Source of the DNA: Rhizomys pruinosus
Lineage: Eukaryota > Chordata > Mammalia > Rodentia > Spalacidae
Reading direction: 5' to 3'
DNA: 64,000 nucleotides
NCBI GenBank assembly: GCA_009823505.1
Contig: VZQC01012308.1
Span: 411,729-475,728 of the forward strand
The notes under the pieces were generated by a model. That model searched no databases. It worked only from the letters and a program-made list of their open reading frames with translations, and was not told where the DNA came from. The position numbers and the translations under genes are program-made. Within the stretch, counting starts at the first letter, position 1. Each line of letters begins with the position of its first letter. Of this stretch, positions 12,683-23,646 are shown piece after piece.

Positions 12683-12999
12683 GAAAAAAAACCATTTGAT
12701 TCTCAGACATGGAATTTCTGGGCCATTCATTATGAATAATTTACTGGTTTCTAATTTATGGCTCAAGTACCTACTAGAAATTTGTATTTTTTTGTAATTT
12801 TGCTAGTTCCTTGTTAAAAAAAAACTATCTGCTTTACCATTTATTTCTAAAACTGGCCTCTGCTCATTAAAAATAATTTTAAAATTATATCTATTATAGA
12901 TATTACTAGTAAAAGTGCTCAAAAGATTCCCATGTACCCAAATGTTTTAGATACATGAATTCTCAAGAATCACGAATTTTCACTCCTTTTTTTTTTTTT

Positions 13000-13145
13000 T
13001 TAAATCTTTTTGAGATGGGGTCTTCCTGTAGCCTCAGCTGTCCTGGAACTCCCTATGTAGACCAGGCTGGCCTTGAACTCACAGAAATCTGCCTGCCTCT
13101 GCCTCATAAGTGCTGGGATTAAAGTTGTGCACCACCATGCCTTCA
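13000..13145 (-). repeat. B1 SINE, antisense
   Basis: Follows a T-run (12988-13002). Begins ctttttgagatggggtct and ends caccaccatgcc. Confidence 0.85.
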
Positions 13146-13164
13146 AGTCCTCATGTATTACTGC

Positions 13165-13390
13165 TTAAAAATATATTTTGTTTTTATTTTATGTGCATGG
13201 GTGTATTGCCTGCACATGTATAGGCATACCCCATGTCATGCCATGCCCACAGAGGTCAGAAGTGGGCACCAGATCCCATGGAACTGGAGTTACAAACTGT
13301 TGTTTGCCACCATGTGGGTGCTAGGAATTAAACCCAGATCCTCTGCAAGAACAGTCCGTGCTCTTAAATGCTGAGCCAGCTCTCCGGCCA
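13165..13390 (-). repeat. B2 SINE, antisense
   Basis: Ends gagccagctctccggcc. Several head positions have changed. Confidence 0.82.
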
Positions 13391-13970
13391 ATATTATTGC
13401 TTTTTATAGATCCGAAACATTTTTGTTTTTATGTTACTGTTATGTTTTTGTTTTTATGTTATTGGCAAACATTTTCCTCTAGTTTCCTAAACTACATATG
13501 TAGCTCTGTGTGTGTATAGTATGTTTTATACACATATATAAATTCGAAATGTACTTTGAACTTTTATGTAGGTATGGTATTAGTGCCTTTTTCATTATAT
13601 GCAGCTACGACTACCCTATCCACAACCCTTTTGTTACCTAAGTTTTTGTTTTGAGAGTGTCTCATTAATTTCCCTAAGCAGGACTTGAACTTTGATTCTC
13701 CTGTTTCAGCATCCCAAGTAGTTGAAATTAAAGGATTGCAACAGAAGCTTAAATAATTTTAGATGTATTTAAGAATTCATTGCTTAAAGGTATAATTAAT
13801 GACCTTCTTTAAAATATATAAGATACTGAAAATTTTTCTGTCAATGACTAGTTCCTTACACTTCCTTTACTTTTTAATCTCTCTACATTCAGACAGCTTC
13901 ACCTTTCACAGTTAGTCCTGAGAGCTGCCAATTTGTCCAGTGATTGTCATATATTTTTTTTCTCCCCCAG

Positions 13971-14195
13971 GTTGAAAACTTGAAACAGCCCTTCCAACCT
14001 TGGTTCTGCGCTCCCCGCAGAAAGCATGTGGCAGATGGCTGTGGGGCCTTCCCAGTGACCACTTACCACCCAATGCCCAAGAACCCTAGGTGCCACAGGG
14101 GTGTGGGGTGCCGGGTAGACAGGTACCACTGGGTCAATATGAAGAAACAGAGGCAACTACAGGAGAGCTTGCGTGAGAGGCCTTGCTCTCCCTAA
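13971..14195 (+). CDS. Btg4: Btg4 coding exon 4 (C-terminal)
   Basis: Phase 0 start VENLKQPFQPW. Carries the C-terminal box (VDRYHWVN) and stops at TAA 14193-14195. After this box the last 20 or so residues are rich in Gln, Arg and Glu; this end is the least conserved part of the protein. Confidence 0.94.
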   Translation, partial: VENLKQPFQPWFCAPRRKHVADGCGAFPVTTYHPMPKNPRCHRGVGCRVDRYHWVNMKKQRQLQESLRERPCSP

Positions 14196-14440
14196 AGTGT
14201 AAACAAGTCTAAAGACATGAAATCTCCCATGTAGGGAAAATAACTGTGTTAGAGATAAGAGTGCATGACGTGAGCTTCATCACTCTGTTTTTAGCTGAAC
14301 TTTTAATTTTTATTTAATGTTATATAAAATTTTATGTAAGGCTGGTGAATGTGCCCAGTAAAGGAACAGAATGGAGATATTGCCTGTGATAAAATAAAAT
14401 GAATTATGGAAAGTCAGATTTGAAATAAATGAACTGTGGT
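14196..14440 (+). other. Btg4: Btg4 3' UTR with two AATAAA signals
   Basis: Short AU-rich UTR. AATAAA occurs at 14393-14398 and 14424-14429, followed by a T-run at 14440. The transcript probably ends here; cytoplasmic polyadenylation elements cannot be assigned with confidence. Confidence 0.7.
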
Positions 14441-14875
14441 TTTTTTTTTTTTTTGAACCGTGTTTTTAGTACCTTCCTAGATCAGTTTGTTTGCAACTCA
14501 GTTTTAAGTTTGTTTCTTCTTTAGCTGTTGTTTTAATTAGATTTTCAAATAAGCCACTCTGGCTTCATTATCTTCATTATTTATTGCATCCATTCTATTT
14601 TATGTCTGGTAAGAGCTTGTTGGAAATTATTCTTTAAGGTACAAAATTTCCTTTTGTTTCTTTAAAAATTTGATTTACTATTAAAAATTTTAATGACTTA
14701 TATGTTGTGTTTTGTAAAAATGATACCTGATGCTTATGAAGAATTAAACCTAAGCAGGGAAACACACTGCCAAAATAAGTAAATAAGTAAATAAATAAAC
14801 ATTCCTACTAGCCAGCTACATTACTAATATTAAATGGTAACCATCTTTACAGATTTTCTTTGCATATATACAGAT
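14441..14875. other. Intergenic AT-rich sequence
   Basis: T-run, then unrecognised AT-rich DNA with a short (AAAT/AAGT)n stretch near 14775-14800. No gene seen. Confidence 0.5.
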
Positions 14876-15083
14876 TTTAAAAGATTTTATTTTTTTTATT
14901 TTATGTGTATGAGTGTATTGCTTGCACGTATGTAAGTACACCCAGGTCAGAAGAGGGCATCGGATCTTCCTGGAACTGGAAATACAGACATTGTAAGCCA
15001 CCATGTGGGTGCTGGGAAATGAACCCAGGTCCTTTACAAAGAGCAGCCAGTGATCTTAACCTCTGAGCCATCTCTCCACCCCC
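14876..15083 (-). repeat. B2 SINE, antisense
   Basis: Ends gagccatctctccacccc. Lacks part of the tail-side body (gtacacccaggtcagaag). Confidence 0.82.
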
Positions 15084-15109
15084 TATTTACAGATTTAAGA
15101 ATGGATACT

Positions 15110-15275
15110 CAGGGCCAATGAGATGACTCAGTGGGTAAAGGCACTTGCCACCAAGCCAATGACTCAGTTTTTATCCCTGAGACCCACATGGTAAAAGAAA
15201 AAACAGCTCCAGCAAGTTGCTCTGACCCACCTGCGCCAGGTAAAACAACTCAAATAAATGTAAACAATTTTTTAA
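15110..15275 (+). repeat. tRNA-derived SINE, B2-like, sense, diverged
   Basis: Head gatgactcagtgggtaaaggcacttgcc and a short body resemble the variant at 48353. The body is not that of standard B2. Confidence 0.5.
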
Positions 15276-15498
15276 AAGGATGGATATACAGATAAGCAAT
15301 TCTGTAAGAGATTCATTGGAAGGACTACTCATTCAGTATTTAAATTTTGTTTTATCTGATTTTATTGAAATAAAACAACCCTGAAATGGAGTTGAAAGTG
15401 GCCCTGAAATGGCTCAACAGCTTTTCTACAATAAAGCATCTTAAGTTTTATCTGATTTCAAAAAGCACTGCCATGCTCTTGATTAGAGTTGCCTTCTT

Positions 15499-15765
15499 AA
15501 CTTTTTTTTTTTTTTTTTTTTGAGACAGGGTCCTCCCTATAGCCCCAGCTGGCCTGGAACTCACTCTGTAGACCCAGGCTGGTCTTGAAACTCCAGAGAT
15601 CCACCTGCCTCTGCCTCTGCCTCCCAAGTGCTAGGATTAAAGGCGTGCGCCACCACGCCCTGCTTAAAGATGGTTCTTGGCTGCCATGTGGGAGCTGGGA
15701 ATCAAACCCAGGTCCTCTGCAAGAGCAGTTGGTGCTCTTAACCACTGAGCCATCTCTCCAGCCCC
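15499..15765 (-). repeat. Chimeric B2-head/B1 SINE, copy C
   Basis: On the minus strand a B2 head (15765 down to 15665) runs straight into a B1 (15664 down to 15522) and an A-tail (T-run 15501-15521). The junction, ctttaa followed by the B1 start, is the same as in the copies at 30207 and 34012. Likely flanks are tgccttctt (15490) and tgccattctt (15766), an imperfect target duplication around the whole unit. Confidence 0.8.
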
Positions 15766-15879
15766 TGCCATTCTTTAATTTTTGTCACTTATTTCTTATG
15801 CCATTCTTTGTGTTGTGTACATGTTCGTGTGCACACACATATGGAGGGTGGAGATCTACATTAGGTATCTTCCCTATTT

Positions 15880-15992
15880 TTTGAGACAGTCTCTCAATGA
15901 ACCCAGAGCCTGCAGATTGGCTAGACTGGCTGTGCTGCAAGCCTCATCTCCTCCCAGTGCTGGGATCCCAGGCTCCTGCAGCAGTGCCTGAC
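15880..15992 (-). repeat. Old B1-like fragment, antisense
   Basis: ttttgagacagtctctcaatgaaccc followed by cagtgctgggatcccaggc. Confidence 0.5.
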
Positions 15993-16118
15993 TCATGCTT
16001 ACACAGCACTTTACTCACAGCCATCTCCCAAAGTCCCCCCATTTAAAATTTTAATGTCAGGGTTTAATATATTATCTCCTAAAACAATCATTCACATTTT
16101 TGTTTAAAATTCAATATT

Positions 16119-16335
16119 GGGCTGGAGAGATGGCCTAGTGGTTAAGAGCACTGACTGCTCTTGCAGAGGAGCCAGGTTGATCCCCAGCAACCACATGGTG
16201 GCTGAGAACCATCTTTAATATCCAGTCCAGAGGAATCCGACACCCTCTTCTGACCTCCGCGGGCATGCGCACGACACTGTACACAAACCTACATGCAGAT
16301 AGTACATTCATACACATAAAATTAAAAGAATATAT
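16119..16335 (+). repeat. B2 SINE, sense
   Basis: Starts gggctggagagatggcctag and ends catacacataaaattaaaag. Short form. Confidence 0.9.
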
Positions 16336-16381
16336 CAAAATGGGTTAGCTGCTTGTCAGCAGTCTATTGTTGAATTTTATT

Positions 16382-16527
16382 ATGTCTTTTTGAGACAGTT
16401 TCCCTTTAGTATCAGCTGGCCTGGAGGTCGCTACGTAGACCAGGCTGGCCCTGAACTCACAGAGATGCGCCTGCCTCTGCCTCCCCAGTGCTGGAATTAC
16501 AGGCGAGTGCCACCACACCTGGCTATT
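16382..16527 (-). repeat. B1 SINE, antisense
   Basis: Begins tctttttgagacagtttcc and ends gtgccaccacacctggct. Confidence 0.87.
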
Positions 16528-16849
16528 ATTGGACTTTATTAAGCAACTTTCCCACAAATGCTTGATAGACACTATCTGAATTCAACCATAGGTCATATTT
16601 TGCTTTGTAATCTCATTAACATCACACTAGTGTTTCTGGCATTTTATATCATGGTGAAAAAAAACAGGCCAATTTGATTTTTTTAACTTCTTACCACACC
16701 CAAGCTATGTTGCTTTTTCTTAGGTGATCTGTTTTTTGTCTCAATCTGGAAAGTTTATTCTCTATACTTGAATTACATGGTTCAGCCAGTCATCCTTTAT
16801 CAGATGCGCTTAGAAGATTGTATGCCTTTCTGAGCTGCAGATTTAGCTC

Positions 16850-16892
16850 TGTGTGTGTGTGTGTGTGTGGTGTGTGTGTGTGTGTGTGTGTG
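16850..16892. repeat. (TG)n microsatellite
   Basis: About 20 TG units with one interruption at 16869-16870. Confidence 0.95.
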
Positions 16893-17414
16893 ATAATTAG
16901 TACTGTCATCTTCCATTTTTGTGGATACCAACCATCTTCATGACAGATTAATTTTTTTTCATGCTTATTTTTCTGATGTTGTAATGTTTTCTTTTTCATT
17001 CAACCAGATTCTCTTGTTTTTCTTCTGTCGATTTGATTCTCAATCTTAGTTTCTTGTTTATTAGTTCTGTAATATTTTAGATTCTAATGATCTTTTTAAA
17101 TTTACCTTGTCATTGTTTTATTTTAACCATCTAGTTATAAATGTTATAATAATTATTACAGTTTTTTTTTTTTTTTTTTTTAGTATAAGCCATCAAAAGT
17201 TTCTTCTATGCCTTGGAAAATTCTTTTTTCCATTGGATTCTTTTGTATTTTCTATCTGTTGTCTTTGTTTTAGTGTTAACATAGCTCCAATAGGGGCATT
17301 TTCTTTGTCCCTGTCTAGGATTTCTATGTGGTCTAGCACAGTGTAGATGATGCCTTTTGTTGTTCTTATAAAATATTTTTGTCTTCAGTAGTGGGCTTAT
17401 ATATTATATTTAAT

Positions 17415-17641
17415 CTACTTTAAAAATATTTTATTTCTATTTTATGTCTGAGTGTATTGTTTGTATGTGTGTAAGTGCACCCATGTTGTGCAGTGCCCAC
17501 AGGGGTCAGAAGAGAGTGTAGGATCCCCTGGAACTGGAGTTATGGATGGGTATTAGCCACCATGTGGGTGCTGGACATTGAACCCAAATCCTGTTCAAGA
17601 GCAATCAGTGCTCTTAACCACTGAGCCATCTGTCCAGCCCA
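17415..17641 (-). repeat. B2 SINE, antisense
   Basis: Full-length short-form copy ending gagccatctgtccagccc. Confidence 0.87.
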
Positions 17642-17864
17642 CAAGTCTACTTTTGTATAGCCTAAACGTGTTGGTGTTAGAGGCTGGTACCGTAGGTGAT
17701 GCTGGAATGAAATTTTAAGGGCAAGGCAGACTTTGCTGTCTGGGTTTTACTAAGCACATGGTGTATTCATGGCCCAAATATGGGGACAGGACTGTGGGTT
17801 TTACCTGCTTCCACTGCTTTAGATGGTTTCACTTTCAATTCACAGTGGATTCTTGGAGCCTGCG

Positions 17865-18365
17865 CTTTTTTTTTTTTTTTGCTTTTTTTTTTTTATAATG
17901 CTTTTATTGCTGTTTTGTGTATTTCAGACATCATTTTTCAGTTCAATTTAGACATAGTCCCCTTTCCCTTCCCCCCACCCCACCCCAGATCTTCATGCAC
18001 TCTGCCATAACTGTCCTGCATGCTTTTCTCTGTCTTTTTTATGTTTAGGAATCACATTTTCCACCTTTTATTTTATATTACTCTAGATAAGGAATTCACA
18101 TTTCCTCCCCTTTATATTACTCTAAGACATGAATACATACTTTCCACTCTTATACAATTAATTACAGAGTCAAGAATAAGTGGTGGATCTGCATTCTAGC
18201 AGGCCAGTTGATGAGACTTACAGTTATAACAACAAATAGTTGCTTTCAGATAAACAGAAGTTAACGAATGATGTTGTTCATCTGTGTCTTTCAACTGGGG
18301 ATTTGGTGTTAGCATCCCAAATGAGGGAGACCATTTTAGACTTGTATTTTCCAGCGGACTGTGTT
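17865..18365 (-). mobile_element. L1 3' end, antisense
   Basis: T-runs at 17867-17894, then cagacatcatttttca, ccccccaccccacccc, gcactctgccataact, and at the far end gactgtgttacttagcataatg. Same subfamily as the nested insertion at 11583. Confidence 0.78.
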
Positions 18366-19535
18366 ACTTAGCATAATGCGATGGATGGAACTGTGCTTGC
18401 TTTTGTGGTGTGCTTCCTGGTCACTCCCTTCTTCTGCCTCCCGTATCCTTCTCTACAATGTATTCTTGTGTGCTTTTACTCCCCATAGAGTGCTGGAGAG
18501 AAAGGTGAAGGTGACTGTGCAGCCCGTGTCCTACAGTTCAAGGACACCTGGGGAATGCTTTGGCTTCCACTTCCTGCTTTTACAGGATGACAAAATGCCC
18601 CCTAAAATTGCTGCTGACAAATTTAGGCTTTGCTAGATTTGGTAGCTCTTCTCGGTAGATATCAGGGAGGATATCTCTGCAATTCATTTTCACTTTATTG
18701 GCTGTAATTGTCTGACTCCTCCCACTAATGCATTTCTAGTTAATTATGAGTAATCTCTTTAAGCCTTATTGCCTCTGCCCTCCGAGTCCACTTCTTCCAT
18801 CCTAGACTCTTAGCTGTTCTGTTTCCTCCTGCTTCAGAACTTTATATTTCTCTTTTCCCTCTCCATGGGAAAATTTTACTCCTCCTTAAATCTGCATTTG
18901 CTTTTTTTTTTTTTCTTATTAAGGAAAAGTGAGAAAAGAATATTCCGAGAGGAGAGGCTTCCGGGAAGGAATACCCAAAGCTTTCCTCTTGCCTCGCCCA
19001 TCTTCCCTGCTTTGCGTATCTTCTTCCTTTGGGTTGTCTTTCAAGTGGTTCTGGTCTCAGGAAGTCAGTGGCAATGAGGTAGTCAGTCCCAGCGTGGTTC
19101 TCTTCTGAACAGACTTGCATGCTCAGCCAGTGACTCTGAGTAGATTCAAAGAGTTGTAACTTGAATGCCAGCCTGGCAAGGCCTGCCTGCCAGCAGTCCT
19201 ATCAGTGTGGACAAGAGGCATTTTGCTCAATCCTCATCCTTTTGGGCACAGTTCTTCCTGATCTTTTTTTCTAGAAATAATTTTAGGACACGCTGCAGCA
19301 CTATCTTATGGAAGAGCTCACTGTTAGGTCGTGCTTTCTCTAAGCCCCAAACACAACACTGAAGCTGGTAAGTGTGCCCTCTTCAGGGGAACTTTCTGCC
19401 ATACCCTGGAAATCTCCCTGGATTTTCTTAAGGTAATGATAAGAGTTTACTGGCCTTGTAGGAAACTGGCCCTTCCTGGAGATGGGTGTGGTTTTGCCAG
19501 CTTGAGTGTGTGCAGATGAATTCTAAACTGAAGAT
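18366..19535. other. Unassigned non-repeat-like sequence
   Basis: Moderate GC and no SINE or L1 signature that I recognise. Only short open frames occur on either strand, none with a recognisable domain or splice context. It may be unique intergenic DNA. Confidence 0.35.
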
Positions 19536-19539
19536 AAGA

Positions 19540-19697
19540 CATAGGAGCGGAACCTATATGTTATGGCTATTAGCAGTGGGACCGGAACCAATTGTGGGCT
19601 AATTAGCAGTACGGACGGAACCTCTTATCGCTAATAGGCTGATTTAGCAGTAGGATGGAACCATGTATGGCTATTAGCAGTGGTCTTAGTTATTAAG
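19540..19697. repeat. Degenerate minisatellite, unit about 31-41 bp
   Basis: The core ttagcagt(g/a)ggaccggaacc with a ggctatt linker recurs about four times (19541, 19570, 19602, 19642), with variable spacing and substitutions. Confidence 0.7.
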
Positions 19698-20049
19698 CTT
19701 TAGAATGCTGATATGTGTAAGAATGTATTTTATTTTTATCCTTAACTGTTGATCAGAAACTATCATATAGAGTTCTGTGTCTTCTCAAGTTTTTCCCTTG
19801 TGCAGACCATTGGCAGTAGTTACATGGAAATTGTAACAGTCTATTGTCAGTCATAACAGCTTCTGATTTCTCCATCCCAATAAAATCTTTTCTTACTCTG
19901 CAGTTTAAAATGTTAAATAGGAAAATATGCAGATTCTGGAATATGGCTGATAATGCTTTTGATGACTTGAGTTCCAGCTCATTTTTCCAGTCCACCCTCT
20001 TTACTTCCTTTCCTAACTCTGGAATTTACAAGTGCTGTGGGGGTAAAAC

Positions 20050-20165
20050 ATGCTGATACATGTATTTGGGAAGTAGAGACTGGAGCATCAGGAGTTCAAG
20101 GTCACCTTCAGCCATGTAATGAATTTGAGCCCACTTTGGGCTACATGAGACTGTCTCAAAAAAGG
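20050..20165 (+). repeat. B1-related SINE fragment, sense
   Basis: gctgatacatgtatttgggaag, caggagttcaaggtc and gactgtctcaaaaaa mark a worn B1-like copy. Confidence 0.55.
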
Positions 20166-20182
20166 CGCTTGATGGTACTTTT

Positions 20183-20371
20183 AAACTTTTTATATTTTAT
20201 GTGTATGAACATATTGCTACATGTGTGTAAGTGCACCTGTGTTGTGCAATGCCTGTGGAGGTCAGAAGAGGGCATTAGATTCCCCGGAACTAGAATTACG
20301 AACCACCATGTGTGTTAAGTCCTCTGCAAGAGCAGCCAGTGTTCTTACCTGCAAGCCATCTCTCCAGGCCC
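20183..20371 (-). repeat. B2 SINE, antisense, internally deleted
   Basis: Ends aagccatctctccaggccc. Lacks the segment between accaccatgtg and aagtcctctgc. Confidence 0.8.
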
Positions 20372-20548
20372 TTTGTTCTTACTTTTCCTCTCCTCTTGTT
20401 CTTTGGCTATCACTGAGGTATCTGCTCTTACAGAAGATGTTCTGGTCTCTACGTCCAGCTTACATTTGTATCTTACTGTTCTGATTTCATTTTGTCTGCC
20501 CCCTGAGAGCACTTATCTATTACACAGTTCTTTTTTTTTATTTTTTTT

Positions 20549-21155
20549 NNNNNNNNNNNNNNNNNNNNNNNNNNNNNNNNNNNNNNNNNNNNNNNNNNNN
20601 NNNNNNNNNNNNNNNNNNNNNNNNNNNNNNNNNNNNNNNNNNNNNNNNNNNNNNNNNNNNNNNNNNNNNNNNNNNNNNNNNNNNNNNNNNNNNNNNNNNN
20701 NNNNNNNNNNNNNNNNNNNNNNNNNNNNNNNNNNNNNNNNNNNNNNNNNNNNNNNNNNNNNNNNNNNNNNNNNNNNNNNNNNNNNNNNNNNNNNNNNNNN
20801 NNNNNNNNNNNNNNNNNNNNNNNNNNNNNNNNNNNNNNNNNNNNNNNNNNNNNNNNNNNNNNNNNNNNNNNNNNNNNNNNNNNNNNNNNNNNNNNNNNNN
20901 NNNNNNNNNNNNNNNNNNNNNNNNNNNNNNNNNNNNNNNNNNNNNNNNNNNNNNNNNNNNNNNNNNNNNNNNNNNNNNNNNNNNNNNNNNNNNNNNNNNN
21001 NNNNNNNNNNNNNNNNNNNNNNNNNNNNNNNNNNNNNNNNNNNNNNNNNNNNNNNNNNNNNNNNNNNNNNNNNNNNNNNNNNNNNNNNNNNNNNNNNNNN
21101 NNNNNNNNNNNNNNNNNNNNNNNNNNNNNNNNNNNNNNNNNNNNNNNNNNNNNNN
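20549..21155. other. Assembly gap (607 N)
   Basis: Run of N between Btg4 and Tnfaip6, entered from a T-rich tract on the left. It leaves the order and orientation of the two sides unproven. Confidence 0.99.
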
Positions 21156-21618
21156 CCTCATCCAGTGGCAAACAGTCTCCCATATTTCTCAGTCTAGGAC
21201 TGGCCCACCACCCATTTCTCTCCTTTCTGGGGCCTTGTTAATTGAGTTAGCATGGGTCCTGTTCTCCATGCCACCATTGCCACAAGTTCACATGTGGAAG
21301 CTTCTGTTGGCCTGAAACCCTCTGCTCCCCTGCGCTCATGAACCGGCCCTGGATCTTACCATCTTCCCCCCTCCCTTCCCCAGTGGTCCCTGAGCCATGG
21401 GTGGCCAAGGTTCAGTATAGGAGTCTTACCCAGAGACACACACTCTGCAGTATCTTCTTTAAAACTTGGCCAGTTGTGGCCTTCTGTGTGCATTGCGCTC
21501 TGTTGTATAAGGAAGCTTCACTGGTGAGGGTTGAGGAATGCATTTTCTCTCTACTCCTTGCTCTACTATGTTCCATGAGCCTTAGGTGCAGGGGTTCAAC
21601 TGTAGATGTGTCACCTAG
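21156..21618. other. Unassigned sequence between gap and LTR
   Basis: GC-moderate sequence that I cannot classify. It ends in tgtcacctag, the 5' flank of the LTR that begins at 21619. Confidence 0.35.
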
Positions 21619-22071
21619 TGATGGGGCCCACCTGGCCAGCCAGGGCAAGATGGCACTGAGGGGAGGTAGAGGAGGCAGGACCCGGGTTGTTTGCTAAAAC
21701 CTCTGGTTGGGGAAAGATAAGAACAAGCAACATGAGTTACAATTGTCAGCCGTGTATGCCAATCTGCCCAAGAGGGTCAGAAGGGCTGCAAGAACATTGA
21801 TCATTTGCTTTCACACCTAAATGCCTTTTGTGGCTGTTTTGTATATAAGTCACTGCCCTGCTTGCAATAAACGAGAACCTGCTTGACTGGACACCCTGCT
21901 GTTTCTGAGTGTCTCTGGTAACTGAGGAGGCTGGGGAATGGGTGAGCGGTGCACTTACCCTTCCTCAGCCCAGTTGGTTCTGGGACCAGACCCGACTAAG
22001 ACCCAGCACCTGGTGCCCAATGTGGGGCCCAAACGATGGAGTGGACTCTCACCTGTCAGCTGAGGCCAATG
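21619..22071 (+). mobile_element. Truncated provirus: 5' LTR, primer site and leader
   Basis: LTR at 21619-22008 (390 bp, TG...CA) with TATATAA near 21841 and AATAAA near 21868. It is followed by CC and a changed lysine-tRNA primer site (tggtgcccaatgtggggc, 22011-22028), then leader sequence also present in the provirus at 23134. The copy stops at 22071, next to a single N. The rest of the provirus is missing. Confidence 0.85.
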
Positions 22072-22072
22072 N
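22072..22072. other. Single N between provirus leader and B2 body
   Basis: The left side ends ...gccaatg and the right side starts gaggtcag. In intact B2 copies caatgccgc precedes gaggtcag, so the join sits on a short shared caatg. Confidence 0.9.
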
Positions 22073-22228
22073 GAGGTCAGAAGAGGGTGTTGGATTCCCC
22101 TGGAACTGGAGCTCTCCTGGAATTGGATTTCAGACGGCTCTCGGCCACCATGTGGGTGCTGGGGATTGAACCCGGGTCCTCTGTAAGAGCGGTCAGCGCT
22201 CTTAACTGCTAGGCCATCTCTCCAGCCT
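22073..22228 (-). repeat. B2 SINE, antisense, 3' part missing
   Basis: Carries the 18-bp internal duplication (ctggaactggag repeated as ctggaattgga). Ends ccatctctccagcc. The tail side is lost at the N. Confidence 0.85.
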
Positions 22229-22232
22229 GTCT

Positions 22233-23133
22233 TTTTTTTAATTTGGGGAAATTTTCATCTGTAATTCTGTTGAAGATCTGATCAATACCATTCTCTTGGG
22301 ATTCTTCTCCTTCTTCCATTACTATGATTCAGAGGTTTGATCTTTACATAGCGTCCCACAATTCCTGGTTGCTCCACTTTTGTGTATTTTTAAATTTTTC
22401 ATAATCTTTACTTGAGGTTTTTGGTTGTTCTTTGTTATCTTCCAGGTCTGCTATCTGTTCTGCTTCCTCCATTCTACTTCTGAGGCTTTTTCCAATCCTT
22501 TCCTCTTGATTGGATGAGTGTTTGATTTCCTTTTTCATTTCATCTTGTGATATCTTTAGTATTTCCACTTCCTTTTGGAGCTTCTCAATCTCTTCCTGTA
22601 GCTCTTTGCTTCACTGGTTGGTTTCCTTTTCTTTTTAACATGCGATCTTTTCAGTGTTTCCACTTCCTTTGGAGTTTGTCATTCTCTCTCTCTAGGTCCT
22701 TCTTGAGTTTTTCATTCTCTCTCCTTAGTTCTCTGACTTGTTCTTTATATTCCTTGATTTCTTTGACTATGTCCACAATTGTTCCTCTAAGATCTGTGTC
22801 CTGGGCCATACCCAGGGGATTCCACTGTAGGAATCTTCCACAGGGTTGGTAGAGCTTGGTGTGGAATTATCCTGCACCTTTCCCATGTTGTGTCTTCTTC
22901 ATGTCCCTGGCATGTGGATTTCTCTTTGCCTGTATTCCAATGCAAATCCCAAATGTCTCTTCACTGTGTTGAAGGCTTGCTTTGCTTGCCTCCTTCAGAT
23001 GTCTCCATTGTTTGTTTGATTTGTTTTTCTCCTTGCTTATGGAGTGTTGACTTGTCTAAGTTTTAGGCTTTCTACTGGAAGTCTAACTCACTCTTCCCTT
23101 TCTGTTCTGAAGGTTCTCCAAAGAATCCACTTG
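22233..23133 (-). mobile_element. L1 ORF1 region, antisense (left part)
   Basis: The minus strand encodes a long, heavily charged coiled coil (rich in KE, EK, QEE) and the motif NQELWDAM at the end of the coil, which fits L1 ORF1 just before its RNA-binding domain. Stops and frameshifts break it. The sequence resumes at 29358, beyond the provirus, so the provirus landed in this L1 upstream of ORF1. Confidence 0.7.
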
Positions 23134-23524
23134 TGATGGGGCCCACCCAGCCAGCCAGGTCAAGATAGCACTGAGGGGAGGTAGAGGAGGAGGGACCCGG
23201 GTTGTTTGCCAAAACCTCTGGTTGGGGAAAGATAAGGACAAGTGGCATGAGTTACAATTGTCAGCCGTGTATGCCAATCCACCTGAGAGGGTCAGAGGGG
23301 CTGCAAGAACATTGGTCATTTGCTTTCATGCCTAAATGCCTTTTGTGGCTGTTTTGTATATAAATCACTGCCCTGCTTGCAATAAAGTGAGAACCTGCTT
23401 GACTGGACTCCCAGCTGTGTCTGAGTGTCTCTGGGAACTGAGGAGGCTGAGGAATGGGTGAGCAGCGCACTTATCTTTCCTCAGCCCAGTCAGTTCCAGG
23501 ACAGGACCAAACTAAGACCCAACA
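23134..23524 (+). repeat. 5' LTR
   Basis: 391 bp, TGATGGGG...CAACA. TATATAA at 23357-23363 and AATAAA at 23381-23386 mark promoter and polyadenylation signal, about 20 nt apart, so R is short. Confidence 0.92.
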
Positions 23525-23526
23525 CC

Positions 23527-23544
23527 TGGCGCCCAACGTGGGGA
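23527..23544 (+). other. Primer-binding site, lysine tRNA
   Basis: tggcgcccaacgtgggga starts 2 nt after the LTR and matches the 3' end complement of tRNA-Lys (the Lys1,2 type) at all but the last base, as in many class II elements. Confidence 0.9.
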
Positions 23545-23646
23545 CCCTGAGGTACCCTGTGCCTGCTGGCTGAGGCCAATCGGTCTTCCAGGGTAAGTGA
23601 GACCCTAAGTATAGGTAACACAACTTCAACTAAGAAGGATCCTGCC

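Larger units (their letters stand above)
8748..13970 (+). other. Btg4: Btg4 intron 3
   Basis: GT-AG intron of 5223 nt, ending in a strong tract (tctcccccag). It is mostly occupied by antisense L1 with a few SINEs. 8748-9030 and 13400-13970 show nothing recognisable. Confidence 0.9.

Noticed and set aside
12412..12766. Ser/Pro-rich and Lys/Arg-rich open frames
   Set aside because: Translation of a CT-rich simple repeat plus a B1 tail.
18361..18636. Open frame of 91 codons near the L1 end
   Set aside because: Partly L1 3' UTR, the rest unrecognised; no support for translation.
20373..21197. Long open frames made of X
   Set aside because: They run across the N gap and have no meaning.
21338..21697. 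119-codon open frame between the gap and the LTR
   Set aside because: It ends inside the LTR and has no recognisable domain.
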